Of a stretch of DNA of 64,000 bases, positions 50,533-59,325 are shown piece by piece (position 1 is the stretch's first letter; each line of letters begins with the position of its first letter). Both the position numbers and the translations under genes were made by a program. The notes beneath the pieces were generated by a model that saw only the letters and a program-made list of their open reading frames with translations, was not told the DNA's origin and searched no databases. Source of the DNA: Hymenobacter actinosclerus. GTDB lineage: Bacteria > Bacteroidota > Bacteroidia > Cytophagales > Hymenobacteraceae. The stretch covers positions 62,001 to 126,000 of the forward strand of contig NZ_FOHS01000001.1 in the NCBI RefSeq assembly GCF_900111515.1, given 5' to 3'.

Positions 50533-52842
50533 TCAGTTCAGCAGATCGAAATAGCGGCGGGTGAGCTGGGTTTTGGGAGCAGAACGGGCAGTGGGAGCGG
50601 GCGGAGGAACGGGCAGCAAGTCGGTGAGGGCGCGCTCCAGCGGCGCCAGGCCTGGCTGGGCAACCGGCTGGCCGGCCCGGAGGCTGGCGGTGGTTTCGCG
50701 CAGGTGGCGCAGGGCCGCCAGGTAGCGACCGGGCGTTTGCAAAGCGGCGCGCGCCAGCTCGGGGCCCACCTGCTCGAGGGCGGCAGCCGCGCCGGCGGGC
50801 GGCGGCCCGGAGCCCCGCAGCTGCCGCACCACCGCCAGGGCGGCCCGTAACGTGGGCTGGGCCGGCGGCGCCTCTAATTGGCGCTGGCGGCGCGGGGCGC
50901 TGGCGCCGGCCAGGTCGCCGGTGAGGCGGGTGGTGGCCTCGGGCATGGGCGGGGGCGTGAAGCCGGCCTTTTTTACGTAGGCCCGCGTCTGCTGCTGCAC
51001 CTGCTTGAGCAGCCGCAGGGCGCGGTACTCGAAGGGCAGCGCCTCGCGCAGCTGCCCGGTGCGCAGCCGCAGCTCCGACTCCCACATCTGGGCCAGCACG
51101 GCTTGCAGCTTGGCCTTCACGGCGGGCTCCAGAAAATCGGCCGTTTCCGAATCGTCGTGGCGGTGCATGTAGGGCTCCATCAGCTCGGCCGTGCGGGCCT
51201 CGGCGGCCGACTGTCCGGCCGGGGCGGGCAGGCCGTGGCTGTGGTCGTGGCCGTCGCCTTCGTGGTGCTCCTCGGCGGCGGGGGCGGCGGGTTCGGGCGT
51301 GGTGTGGTCTTCGGCTACCACCGAACCCAGGCCGGGCGGGTCGGCGGGGCGGCTGGCCTGGTCGGCCTCATCGGGCCGCGTGGCGCCGCCAATCTGCTCG
51401 TCGGTTTCCTCGCCCAAAAACTTGCCGTAGCGCATGCGCAGCAGCTTCTGGTCGACGCCGATGCTGTTGGCGCGCTCCTGCACGGTGGCGGCGGGCAGCC
51501 CGCGCTGCTCGGCCAGCAGCTTCTCGGTGTCGATGATAATCTGGCGCTGGCTGCGGAAGTAGGCCGGGGCCGTATTCACGCCCAGCGAGGCATCGAGGCC
51601 ACTGCTTTGCACCGTGGTGTCTTCCCACTGCACCAGGTAGGTATCGGAGCGCGTGAGCTGCTGGCGGTTGTCCCAGGCTTGCAGGTAGAAGTAGACCTCG
51701 TCGCCGTAGCTCAGGCCCAGGGCCCGCAGGTTGAGCACCGGGCGCAGCGTGGCGGCGGTGGGCTGGCCGCCCAGCCCGGCGCTCAGCTCGGTTACCACCT
51801 CGGTAAACTTCACGGCCTCGCCCTGGCCCTGGGCCACGGTGGCCACCAGCCGGGCCCGGCTCAGGCCGTAGTCGTCCCTGAGCTGGGCCTCGATGGCCAC
51901 CCGCGGCGGCTGGCCAAACTCCACCAGCGTGTAGGCTTTGGGGTGAATCAGGCGGATAACCGGGGCCTGGTCGGGTACTACTTCAATGGAGTAGTCATCG
52001 GAAACCTGCCCGCCCAGCCGCAGCCGGTAGAGGGCCGAAGCCGTCAGGAGCTCCTCCCGCTCGAAAGCCAGCGAATCGCCCGGCACCGGCCGCAACGGCA
52101 GCTTGCGGGCGCCCAGCTCCAGCACTGGTAGGGTTTTCGAGGGCTGGCTCAGGCGCACCTGCCAGCGCACCTGGCTGCCGGCCGGGCAGCGGAACGAGCC
52201 CGACTCCGGCGCAAAAGCAGCCTGGCGGGTGTAGGCCGGCGGCTGCACCCGCAACCGGGTTTCGATAATGCGCGGGGCCGCGGCCGGTTGGGCCGGCGTT
52301 TCCTGAAAGCGGAGGGCGACGGGTGCGCCGCCCGCTGGTGCTGGCGTAGTGGCGGAACCAGGGCGTTGCCACCAAACCAGGGCCGCCAGCAGCAGCAAAG
52401 CCGCCGCCCCAACCAGGGCGGGCCGGAAATTTACGGGCAGCAGTGGCCCGGCCGCCGCCAGGCTAGGCAGCCGCTGTTGCAGGCGCTGCTGTTGCAGGCG
52501 CTCCAGCAGGTTCAGCTCCGACGCGGGACGCAGCAAAAGGGCAGCGCTGTCCTCCAGCGGAGGATGCTGCCGGTTGAGGCGGCGGGCCGTGGCGGCGGGC
52601 GACTCGTGCCAGATGCGCCAGCCCGCCCAACCTGCCAGCAGCAGCAGGGCCAGCGCTACCCCCGCCATGAAATAGCCGGCGCCCGGCCAGGCCAGGGCCA
52701 CCGTCAGGAGCAAGCCGGCCGCGGCCAGCCCGGGCAGCAGCAAGGTCAGCGTGCGGCGGCGGGCCCGGCTCTGGCCAGCGGCCCGCACCAGCCCGGCCGG
52801 GGCGGCAGTTTCGGTAGTAACGGCGGCAGCTGCGGGGCTCAT
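50533..52842 (-). CDS. DUF4175-like membrane protein
   Basis: 769 residues. Two helices at about 33-75 (LLLPGLAAAGLLLTVALAWP and MAGVALALLLLAGWAGWRIW) and one near 155. A long periplasmic or exposed part follows, with a Gly-poor helical C-terminal half rich in Gln, Arg, Leu. A histidine/acid cluster EEHHEGDGHDHSHG (about 525) looks metal binding. Layout resembles DUF4175-type proteins of alphaproteobacteria and Bacteroidota (family knowledge). It overlaps the BatA-like gene by four bases (ATGA), so the two are coupled. Confidence 0.7.
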   Translation of the reverse strand: MSPAAAAVTTETAAPAGLVRAAGQSRARRRTLTLLLPGLAAAGLLLTVALAWPGAGYFMAGVALALLLLAGWAGWRIWHESPAATARRLNRQHPPLEDSAALLLRPASELNLLERLQQQRLQQRLPSLAAAGPLLPVNFRPALVGAAALLLLAALVWWQRPGSATTPAPAGGAPVALRFQETPAQPAAAPRIIETRLRVQPPAYTRQAAFAPESGSFRCPAGSQVRWQVRLSQPSKTLPVLELGARKLPLRPVPGDSLAFEREELLTASALYRLRLGGQVSDDYSIEVVPDQAPVIRLIHPKAYTLVEFGQPPRVAIEAQLRDDYGLSRARLVATVAQGQGEAVKFTEVVTELSAGLGGQPTAATLRPVLNLRALGLSYGDEVYFYLQAWDNRQQLTRSDTYLVQWEDTTVQSSGLDASLGVNTAPAYFRSQRQIIIDTEKLLAEQRGLPAATVQERANSIGVDQKLLRMRYGKFLGEETDEQIGGATRPDEADQASRPADPPGLGSVVAEDHTTPEPAAPAAEEHHEGDGHDHSHGLPAPAGQSAAEARTAELMEPYMHRHDDSETADFLEPAVKAKLQAVLAQMWESELRLRTGQLREALPFEYRALRLLKQVQQQTRAYVKKAGFTPPPMPEATTRLTGDLAGASAPRRQRQLEAPPAQPTLRAALAVVRQLRGSGPPPAGAAAALEQVGPELARAALQTPGRYLAALRHLRETTASLRAGQPVAQPGLAPLERALTDLLPVPPPAPTARSAPKTQLTRRYFDLLN

Positions 52843-54425
52843 GCGGACTGGCGTTGGGCAGTGGACGGTTCAGAAGAAGGCACCGCAGCCGGCGCGGCGC
52901 GGTTGCGGCGGGCGGCCAGCAGCCGTTCCAGCCCAAACAGCAGCCCCGCCGCCAGCACCAGCCAGGGCGCCAGCGGCCGGCGTGGCGCGGTTGGTTCCAG
53001 GCCTTTGGCCTCGGTGGCTACCGGCCCACGCAGCTGGCTCATAGGTAGCTGACGGGAATCGGGCTGGAAGGCGGTGGGAGCGGGGGGCAGCAACAGGGAC
53101 AGCAGCAGCGCGGGCAGCTCGGGACTGTCGGCCAGGGTGCTCCAGGCGGCATCGAGGCGGGTGTGCAGGCGGTAGCGGCCGGATGGCTGCCAGCTTAGCA
53201 GCGGCCGGCCCGCCGCGGTGGTCCACACCGGCACGGCGCCCGGTTGGGCAGCCGTATCGAGACGGGAAATGGCGCTGATTTCGAGGCTGGCGGCGGGCTG
53301 AAATTCGGTGGCGAAAGGCTTCGTGGCCGAGGCCGCTTCCTGCCAGACGCGCACCGATGCGTCGGTGGCCCAGCGGGCGGGTAGCGGGGCGTCGCGCAGC
53401 CAGAACAGCCAGTCGAGTGAGTCAGTGGGTACGGCTTCCGAAGTGGAAACCACCAGCCGGGGCGGCAGTGGCAGGGTGGGGGCTACGGCCCGCAGGGCGG
53501 CGCTCAGCACCCGGGCCGAGGCGGCGTGGGCGGCATCGTGGCTCATGTGCCAGCGCGGCGCCCGGCGCAGCAGCGGCAGGGTGCGGCGGCGGCCGTTTTC
53601 GGTTACCAGCAGCTCGGTCTGGCTGGCCAGCCTGATTTCCGCCCCGCCCCAACGGCCACCCAGCAGCTGCCCCTGGGCCGGCCGCCGTACGCGCACTTTC
53701 TGGTAAGCCACTGCTGACTCCGAACCGGCTGCCATCAGGATAGCCAGGCTATCGGGGTGCGTAACCCAGGCCGCCACGGGCCAGCGGCTCGAATCGGGCG
53801 GGGGCAGCGGCAGCCAGCGCACGGTGGCGGGCAGGGCCGGGCGGGTGCCCTGAAACGAGGCCACGCTCAGCGGCGCGACTACCACCAGCGGCCGGCCGGG
53901 CAACGAATCGGCGGCCAGCTGCACGGTGTTCCAGAGGTTGGGCGCGGCCGCAAAAACGGTATCGACCAGAAGCTGCCTCGGAGCCCGCTCCGTGGTGTCG
54001 CCGAGGCCCAGCGCCGCCCAGGGCCGGGGCGTACTGACGGGCCGGGTGTCGGCGAGTTGGCGCAGTTCGTAGCCGCGTAGCCGCAGCGAATCCAGCATCG
54101 GCCGGAGTGGACCGAGGGCTGCGGCCGTTATGCCGGGGGCCAGCAGCACCTGCCCGCGGGCAGGCGGCACGGGCAGTAGTTGCAGGGGCTCGGCCACGGC
54201 CAGCGCCAGCAAGCCCAGCACGGCGGCCCGCAGCAGAAACAGCAGCAGCTGCTCGGGCCTGATGTTGCGCAGGCGCTGGTTGGCGGCCGCTTCCAGCCAC
54301 CGCACGCTGCCCACCCGCACCACCCGGCCCGGCCGGCGGTTCCAGAGGTAAATGGCCAGCGGCACGGCCAGCCCCAGCAGGGCCAGCCAGCCAGCGGCGG
54401 CGTGGGTGAAAAGGATTGGCGGCAA
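52839..54425 (-). CDS. BatA-domain aerotolerance protein
   Basis: 528 residues. The N-terminal FTHAAAGWLALLGLAVPLAI, followed by LWNRRPGRVVRVGSVRWLE and NIRPEQLLLFLLRAAVLGLL, is the BatA/aerotolerance-regulator N-terminal domain with two helices. The remaining ~400 residues are extracytoplasmic, and a helix closes the protein (APWLVLAAGLLFGLERLLAA). Unlike canonical BatA it has no VWA MIDAS. It belongs to an operon with MoxR and DUF58. Confidence 0.85.
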   Translation of the reverse strand: MPPILFTHAAAGWLALLGLAVPLAIYLWNRRPGRVVRVGSVRWLEAAANQRLRNIRPEQLLLFLLRAAVLGLLALAVAEPLQLLPVPPARGQVLLAPGITAAALGPLRPMLDSLRLRGYELRQLADTRPVSTPRPWAALGLGDTTERAPRQLLVDTVFAAAPNLWNTVQLAADSLPGRPLVVVAPLSVASFQGTRPALPATVRWLPLPPPDSSRWPVAAWVTHPDSLAILMAAGSESAVAYQKVRVRRPAQGQLLGGRWGGAEIRLASQTELLVTENGRRRTLPLLRRAPRWHMSHDAAHAASARVLSAALRAVAPTLPLPPRLVVSTSEAVPTDSLDWLFWLRDAPLPARWATDASVRVWQEAASATKPFATEFQPAASLEISAISRLDTAAQPGAVPVWTTAAGRPLLSWQPSGRYRLHTRLDAAWSTLADSPELPALLLSLLLPPAPTAFQPDSRQLPMSQLRGPVATEAKGLEPTAPRRPLAPWLVLAAGLLFGLERLLAARRNRAAPAAVPSSEPSTAQRQSA

Positions 54426-54431
54426 GGATTT

Positions 54432-54466
54432 AAGCTACAAGTTGCAAGCCGCAAGCTACAAGCTCC
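54432..54466. repeat. 7-bp phased degenerate repeat
   Basis: AAGCTAC, AAGTTGC, AAGCCGC, AAGCTAC and AAGCTCC occur from 54432 with exact 7-bp phase, in the gap between the BatA-like start and the DUF58 stop. Confidence 0.85.
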
Positions 54467-54603
54467 GGGAAACGAAGCAACTGCCTACGACGGTAGAAAT
54501 TCAATAACGGAAAAAATGCGAGGGTACAGACGCGAATCAGGGCCGCTAGTTGCGGCGGCTCGTACCGCTCCGTCGCGCAACAGAGTTGACTAGTACAATG
54601 GCC

Positions 54604-55479
54604 TTACGCCCCGCGGGCCCGCCGGCGCAGAAACTCGCGCAGTGCATCGGTAAACGGGTCGGCGGTATTTAGCAGCTGGTAGTCGAAGCCCAGGGTGCGG
54701 GCGCGGCGGGCGGTGGCCTGCAACCAGGGTTGCAGCTGCTGCTGCCAGGCGCGGCGCTGCTGGCCGGCATCGAGCTGGAGCTGCTGGCCGGTTTCGAGGT
54801 CCTCAAACGTCACGGCCCCGCGAAACGTGAATTCCAGCTCGTTGCGGGCCATCAGGTGCAGCACCAGCACCTCGCCCGCGGCGGCGCGCAGCCGCGTCAG
54901 CAGCCGCTCAACTTCGCCGTTTTCCTCGTACCAGTCGGTTACGCAAATGGTGAGGGCGGGCTGGCGGCGGGCGGTGAGGGGCGCGAGCGTGGCGGTGTCG
55001 GGGAATTGGCCGGTGGCGTCGGTGGTTGCGAGGGCGTGGTAGAGGCGGGGCAGCTGGCGGGCGTCGGCGCGGGGCGGCAGGTGGCGCAGGCCGCCGGGAT
55101 GCAGCACCGTCAGGGCCACAGCGTCGCCCTGCTGGGTGGCTACGTAGGCCAGCGCGGCGCACAGCAGGCGCCCGTATTCAAGCTTGCTTAGGCCATTGTC
55201 GTCGCGGTGGTTCATGCTGGCCGTGGCGTCGAGCACCAGATGCACCGTCAGGCTGGTATCCACTTCCGATTCGCGCAGGTAGTAACGGTCGGAGCGGGCC
55301 GCGAGGCGCCAGTCGAGGCGGCGCAAATCGTCGCCGGGCTGGTAGGGGCGGTACTGGCTGAACTCCATGCCCGCGCCCTTGCGCCGGCTCAGGTGGGCGC
55401 CGTGCAGCAGGCCCTCGGCGGCCATGCGGGCGGCCAGCGGCAGGTTGTGCAGGGCGTGCAGGTGTTCGGGCGTCAGCAT
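54604..55479 (-). CDS. DUF58 domain protein
   Basis: 291 residues from ATG 55479; the ATG at 55587 would add 36 residues encoded by repeats and was rejected. DUF58 signature: LSRRKGAGMEFSQYRPYQPG followed by DDLRRLDWRLAARSDRYYLR, and a VWA-like HLVLDATASMNHRDDN that keeps a D-x-T-x-S-type MIDAS. Soluble, cytoplasmic. It works with the MoxR ATPase encoded upstream, presumably as its target. Confidence 0.92.
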   Translation of the reverse strand: MLTPEHLHALHNLPLAARMAAEGLLHGAHLSRRKGAGMEFSQYRPYQPGDDLRRLDWRLAARSDRYYLRESEVDTSLTVHLVLDATASMNHRDDNGLSKLEYGRLLCAALAYVATQQGDAVALTVLHPGGLRHLPPRADARQLPRLYHALATTDATGQFPDTATLAPLTARRQPALTICVTDWYEENGEVERLLTRLRAAAGEVLVLHLMARNELEFTFRGAVTFEDLETGQQLQLDAGQQRRAWQQQLQPWLQATARRARTLGFDYQLLNTADPFTDALREFLRRRARGA

Positions 55480-55484
55480 AAAAG

Positions 55485-55606
55485 TTTCACGCAGTGTCTC
55501 GGGGTGGACAACGCAGTGTCTCGGGGTGGACAACGCAGTGTCTCGGGGTGGCCGTTGAACGACACTGCGAGACACCGCGTCATCCACCCCGAGACACTGC
55601 GTGAAA
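55485..55606. repeat. 22-bp tandem repeat (3 units) closing into an inverted repeat
   Basis: GCAGTGTCTCGGGGTGGACA begins at 55491, 55513 and 55535 (unit 22 bp). The outer arms 55485-55508 and 55583-55606 are exact complements. It occupies the whole MoxR-DUF58 gap and contains GTTGAACG in the loop. Confidence 0.9.
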
Positions 55607-55607
55607 T

Positions 55608-56585
55608 TTATATAGATACGTCGCGTAACAGCGCCGCTACCGCATCATCCGTGGTCAAACCTTCCGCTTCAGCATTAAAATTGAGCAGGATGCGGTGGCG
55701 CAGCACGGCCGGCGCCAGCGCCCGCACATCCTCCTGCGTAGCGGCGAAGCGGCCCTGCAACAGGGCGCGGGCCTTGGCGCACAACACCAGGGCCTGGCCG
55801 GCGCGCGGACCGGCGCCCCAGCGGCCGTAATCCTGGATAAACTTGACCTGCGAGGTGGCCGGCCGGGTGGCCCGCACCAGCCGGTTCACCTGCTGTACCA
55901 GCTCCTCACTGATGCTCACCTGCCGGGTCAGTAGTTGCAGCTGGCGCACATCGTCGCCGCTGAGGATGGGCTGCACTTCGGGGCGGGCGGTGCCGGTGGT
56001 GCCCGTCAGTACGGCCAGCTCCTCGGCTTCGGTGGGGTAGCCGATGCGCACGTAGAGCAGGAACCGGTCGAGCTGAGCCTCGGGCAGCGGGTAGGTGCCG
56101 CTCTGCTCGATGGGGTTCTGGGTGGCCAGCAGAAAGAACGGCTGGGGCAGCGCGTGCTCCTGGCCGGCGTAGGTGACGTGGCCTTCCTGCATGGCTTCGA
56201 GCAGCGCGGCCTGGGTTTTGGGCGGCGTGCGGTTGATTTCGTCGGCCAAAACCAGGCTGGCGAAAATGGGGCCGGGGTTGAACTTGAACGAGCGGTGGCC
56301 GGTGCCGTGGTCTTCCTCCAGAATCTCGGTGCCCAGAATGTCGGTGGGCATGAGGTCGGGCGTGAACTGGATGCGGCGGAAGGGCAAATCGGTGGCCTGG
56401 GCCAGCGTGCGCACGAGCAGGGTTTTAGCCAGCCCCGGCACGCCCTCCAGCAGCGCGTGGCCGCCGGCCAGCAGGGCCACCAGCACTTCTTCCAGCACCG
56501 GCTGCTGGCCCACAATCACCTTCCCGATTTCAGCTTTCAGCAGCGGAATTTTAGCCAGCAGGCGCGTTACGTCTTGTTCGGTCAT
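55608..56585 (-). CDS. MoxR-family AAA+ ATPase
   Basis: 325 residues. Walker A EGVPGLAKT (about 43-51), Walker B LVLADEINRTPPKTQ, sensor 1 LLATQNPIEQSGTYPLPEAQ and the arginine finger LDRFL are all present. MoxR ATPases act as chaperone-like partners for VWA proteins; the target here is the DUF58 protein (next downstream) and the BatA-type membrane proteins. 45 bp separate it from the DUF4159 gene. Confidence 0.95.
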   Translation of the reverse strand: MTEQDVTRLLAKIPLLKAEIGKVIVGQQPVLEEVLVALLAGGHALLEGVPGLAKTLLVRTLAQATDLPFRRIQFTPDLMPTDILGTEILEEDHGTGHRSFKFNPGPIFASLVLADEINRTPPKTQAALLEAMQEGHVTYAGQEHALPQPFFLLATQNPIEQSGTYPLPEAQLDRFLLYVRIGYPTEAEELAVLTGTTGTARPEVQPILSGDDVRQLQLLTRQVSISEELVQQVNRLVRATRPATSQVKFIQDYGRWGAGPRAGQALVLCAKARALLQGRFAATQEDVRALAPAVLRHRILLNFNAEAEGLTTDDAVAALLRDVSI

Positions 56586-56630
56586 GGTAAGAAACTAGGA
56601 AGGGCTTAGGGGTGAAGCAGGGCGGCGGCG

Positions 56631-57257
56631 TCAGGCCGTGAGGGCGTAGAGGATGATGTTGACGCCGAATTTGGTGTTGTCTACGGCCAGAAAGCGCTTG
56701 TTGCGGAAGTCGTAGTCCCACTCGCAGCCGTAGTCTTTGTTGGAGTAGAGCACCCGTAGGCGGCCATCTATTTCGATGCCTTTGAGGTAGTCGTGCACCA
56801 GGTCGTCGCCCCAGCCGTTGAGCTCGAAGCCGGTGTTGGGCGGGCCCTCCGGAAACTGAAAAAACTGCGAGTAAATCGGGTGCGACTTCGGCAGCTTCTT
56901 CAGCGCCCCGGCCCCGAAGCACACCCGCATCTGCTCCTCGAACGAGCGCGCAAACAGCCCGTCGATATCGTGGTTGCAGTCGTCGACGAACACGAAGCCG
57001 CCGCCGCGCACGTACTGCTCGAAATTCTTCTTTTCGGCGGCCGAAAACTGCACCAGCCGGTGGCCCGAGAGGTAGCAGAACGGGTAGCGAAACAGCTCTT
57101 CCGAATCGAGGGCCACCACTTTCTCCTTGGGCGCCACCGGCACCTTGGTGTACTGCACCAGCGAGTGCAGCAGGTTGGCCGGCATGCGCTCATCCACCGC
57201 GTCCCAGTCGCCCGACTGGTACTTGAGGCGCACGAAGGTGAAGGCGGCAGCGGGCAT
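56631..57257 (-). CDS. DUF4159 domain protein
   Basis: 208 residues. LHSLVQYTKVPVAPKEKVVA, FRYPFCYLSGHRLVQFSAAE, FEQYVRGGGFVFVDDCNHDI and WDYDFRNKRFLAVDNTKFGV form the DUF4159 domain, a flavodoxin-like fold usually placed with MoxR and DUF58. No TM or signal; cytoplasmic (or the original N-terminal part is absent). It is the first gene of the operon here and is preceded by a 7-bp phased repeat. Confidence 0.9.
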   Translation of the reverse strand: MPAAAFTFVRLKYQSGDWDAVDERMPANLLHSLVQYTKVPVAPKEKVVALDSEELFRYPFCYLSGHRLVQFSAAEKKNFEQYVRGGGFVFVDDCNHDIDGLFARSFEEQMRVCFGAGALKKLPKSHPIYSQFFQFPEGPPNTGFELNGWGDDLVHDYLKGIEIDGRLRVLYSNKDYGCEWDYDFRNKRFLAVDNTKFGVNIILYALTA

Positions 57258-57277
57258 AGTTGGTTTTGTGGGCTAAT

Positions 57278-57305
57278 AGCTTTCAGCTCTCAGCCGTTAG
57301 CTTTT
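57278..57305. repeat. 7-bp phased degenerate repeat
   Basis: AGC appears at 57278, 57285, 57292 and 57299 (AGCTTTC, AGCTCTC, AGCCGTT, AGCTTTT). It lies upstream of the DUF4159 gene. Confidence 0.75.
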
Positions 57306-57444
57306 GTCCTGGTTTCTATCTGAGCCGGGAAAAATAGCCGGGTGGTGGAGGCGGACGTGGTTTAGCAAAGCAATAATACGGAGCACAGGTCAAGGAAACG
57401 CGGCCGGCCCCGGAGTTGCATCAGCGGCGGGCTTTTCTGCTGGT

Positions 57445-57861
57445 TTAGCGGCCCCAGATCAGCAGCGCCCCCACGGCCAGCAGCTGCGCCGCCACCACCA
57501 GCGCCTGCCGCCGTACCAGCTGCCGGGCCCCGCGCCAACGGCTGGCGGGCGTGCGGGCCGGCGAGACGGCCCGGCCCAGAAACCCGGCCAGCGCCGCATC
57601 GAAACCGGGAGCGGCTTCGGGTTGCTTGTGTAGCAGGGCGAAGAACTCGGCATCGAGGGCCACGCGCCAGGCATAGTACTTGGCCAGCGCGGCCAGCAGC
57701 AGGGCCACTACCAGCCCAAAGGCCGCGCCCGGTGCCAGCGGCAGCAGTGCCCGCCCCAGCGTGGCCAGCAGCAATACCGATGAGGCCCGGTCGAGCACTC
57801 GGCCGGCCCGCAAAAAGCCCTGGGTTACGCGGTAAAGCATAGCGTCTTCGGGGGCGGACAT
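57445..57861 (-). CDS. Small membrane protein coupled to the PAP2/DSP gene
   Basis: 138 residues from ATG 57861, whose A is the last base of the preceding TGA (TGATG). An ORF start at 58086 would overlap heavily and was rejected; an internal ATG at 57840 is also possible. Hydrophobic stretches lie at about 27-58 (VLLLATLGRALLPLAPGAAF, GLVVALLLAALAKYYAWRVA) and near the end (ALVVAAQLLAVGALLIWGR), the rest is Arg-rich. No family recognised. The one-base overlap implies it acts with the phosphatase fusion protein. Confidence 0.75.
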   Translation of the reverse strand: MSAPEDAMLYRVTQGFLRAGRVLDRASSVLLLATLGRALLPLAPGAAFGLVVALLLAALAKYYAWRVALDAEFFALLHKQPEAAPGFDAALAGFLGRAVSPARTPASRWRGARQLVRRQALVVAAQLLAVGALLIWGR

Positions 57862-59201
57862 CAGCTTAGGGCAGGTTGAGGTTCGGCTGCCAAGGTAGCC
57901 TGATAGTCGGTCAGCACCGCCAGATGCCGCTTGGTAAGGTGGACCTGGGGCCGGGCGGCCTGTAGTTGCGCCACGGCCTCGGCCGGGGTGGCGGCGCGGC
58001 CGGTGGCCAGCAGCCAGGCTGCCACTACCAGGGCGCTCCGCGAGTAGCCCAGGGCGCAATGCACCAGCACCGGCCGGTGCGGCCACAGCCTATGCAGGGC
58101 CGCTACGGCTTGCTGCAATTCTTCTAAAGAAGGCAGCACCAAATCCAGCAGCGGTACGCTGTGGTGGGAACGGGCGCGGGCCGCGGGGCTCAGGTTGAAC
58201 TCGGCCGTGAGGTCGAGCACCGCGCCGTAGTTGGGTTCGGGCCAGTCGGTGCGGCCGGGGGCGCGGCCCAGCCAGAGGCCGGGCAGCACCTCGGCGGCAG
58301 GAGCCTGCCGGCGGGTGAACAGGCGCGAGGAAACCCAGGCTCCCAGCCGGTAGGGGGCCAGCAGCAACCCGGCGGCGAAGCTCAGGCGGCCGTCGTGCTT
58401 CTGAAACACTGAGGTGCCCAACCCGGCGTAGGCCAGGCTCACGAGCAGCAGCGCTCCGGCCGGCCACAACAGCAGCCAGCCCCAGCCGCCCAGGGCAGTA
58501 GCCGCCGCCAGTAACAAGGCCGCGCCCAGCCCATAACCCGCCGCTAGCTTGCGGCGCCAGGGCCGGTCGGCGGGGGCGTGCACCGGCCGCCAGGCCCGGG
58601 GGGCATCCGGGAACAGATAGAGGCACACCACGCCCACCGCCGCGCCGGCTACGCCATCAATGAAATGGTGCTGGTAGGTGGTAAAAACCGACAGTGCAAT
58701 CAACCCGAACCACACCGCCAGCAGCCCCCGTAACAGCCCGCGCGTATGGCGCCAGTACACCAGCCCCACCAGCAGCGCCAGGCTCACGTGCAGCGAGGGC
58801 GCCTGGTTGTAGGGCTTGTCGAATCCGGCCAGCACCTCGAACAGCCAGCCGTTGAACCCCGCCACGGCCGGCCGCACAAGGCTGAACTGTAGCGGAAACA
58901 GCAGAAACCCCAGCACCGACAAGGCACTGGCGCTCAGCAGCCGCTTGGCGTGGGTGTCCAGCTCGGCGCGGGTGGCGCACAGGAAAAGCGAGCCGGCATA
59001 GAAGGCATCGAGCGACATGTAGGGAGCTATGGTCCAGGCCCAGAACGGAATGTGGTGTTCCCAACTGAACACCAGCGAACCAACGTGGCCCAACTGGCCC
59101 GTCCACCAATTGGCCAAGCCGTAAGAGACGAAGAAGAACGGCCCCAGCAGCAGCAGCCACCCCAGCGCCCGCAGCCAAGGACGGTTTTGGAAGAAGTGCA
59201 T
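57861..59201 (-). CDS. PAP2 phosphatase/dual-specificity phosphatase fusion (YnbD-like)
   Basis: 446 residues. N-terminal PAP2 domain (about 1-200, six helices) with FSLVRP (residue 110), YNQAPSLHVSLALLVG (PSLH) and TTYQHHFIDGVAG (His178, Asp182), the three phosphatase segments. A helical linker (220-285) is followed by a dual-specificity phosphatase domain (about 300-440): RPVLVHCALGYSRSALVV is the HCX5R signature (Cys382, Arg388). The length and order equal E. coli YnbD (430 residues). It probably removes phosphate from lipid or lipid-linked phosphates at the inner membrane. Confidence 0.88.
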   Translation of the reverse strand: MHFFQNRPWLRALGWLLLLGPFFFVSYGLANWWTGQLGHVGSLVFSWEHHIPFWAWTIAPYMSLDAFYAGSLFLCATRAELDTHAKRLLSASALSVLGFLLFPLQFSLVRPAVAGFNGWLFEVLAGFDKPYNQAPSLHVSLALLVGLVYWRHTRGLLRGLLAVWFGLIALSVFTTYQHHFIDGVAGAAVGVVCLYLFPDAPRAWRPVHAPADRPWRRKLAAGYGLGAALLLAAATALGGWGWLLLWPAGALLLVSLAYAGLGTSVFQKHDGRLSFAAGLLLAPYRLGAWVSSRLFTRRQAPAAEVLPGLWLGRAPGRTDWPEPNYGAVLDLTAEFNLSPAARARSHHSVPLLDLVLPSLEELQQAVAALHRLWPHRPVLVHCALGYSRSALVVAAWLLATGRAATPAEAVAQLQAARPQVHLTKRHLAVLTDYQATLAAEPQPALS

Positions 59202-59221
59202 AGACAGTTTTGCGTTGGTTC

Positions 59222-59307
59222 CCGCAGAGGAGCGCAGCGGGTTTCGCAGAGGAGCGCAGTGAATTTCCTCCGCATACCTCTGCGAAGCCCGCTGCGCTCC
59301 TCTGCGG
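59222..59307. repeat. 31-bp inverted repeat with 22-bp tandem unit
   Basis: Arms 59222-59252 and 59277-59307 pair with one mismatch. CGCAGAGGAGCGCAGCGGG starts at 59223 and again, slightly changed, at 59245 (22-bp period, as in the repeat at 55485). It fills the gap between the YnbC-like stop and the YnbD-like start. Confidence 0.88.
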
Positions 59308-59325
59308 AAAAGATATTGGGGCCTA

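Noticed and set aside
55485..55606. Tandem repeats as a CRISPR array
   Set aside because: Units are directly adjacent without unique spacers, and no cas gene is in the window; the heptamer arrays fail for the same reason.
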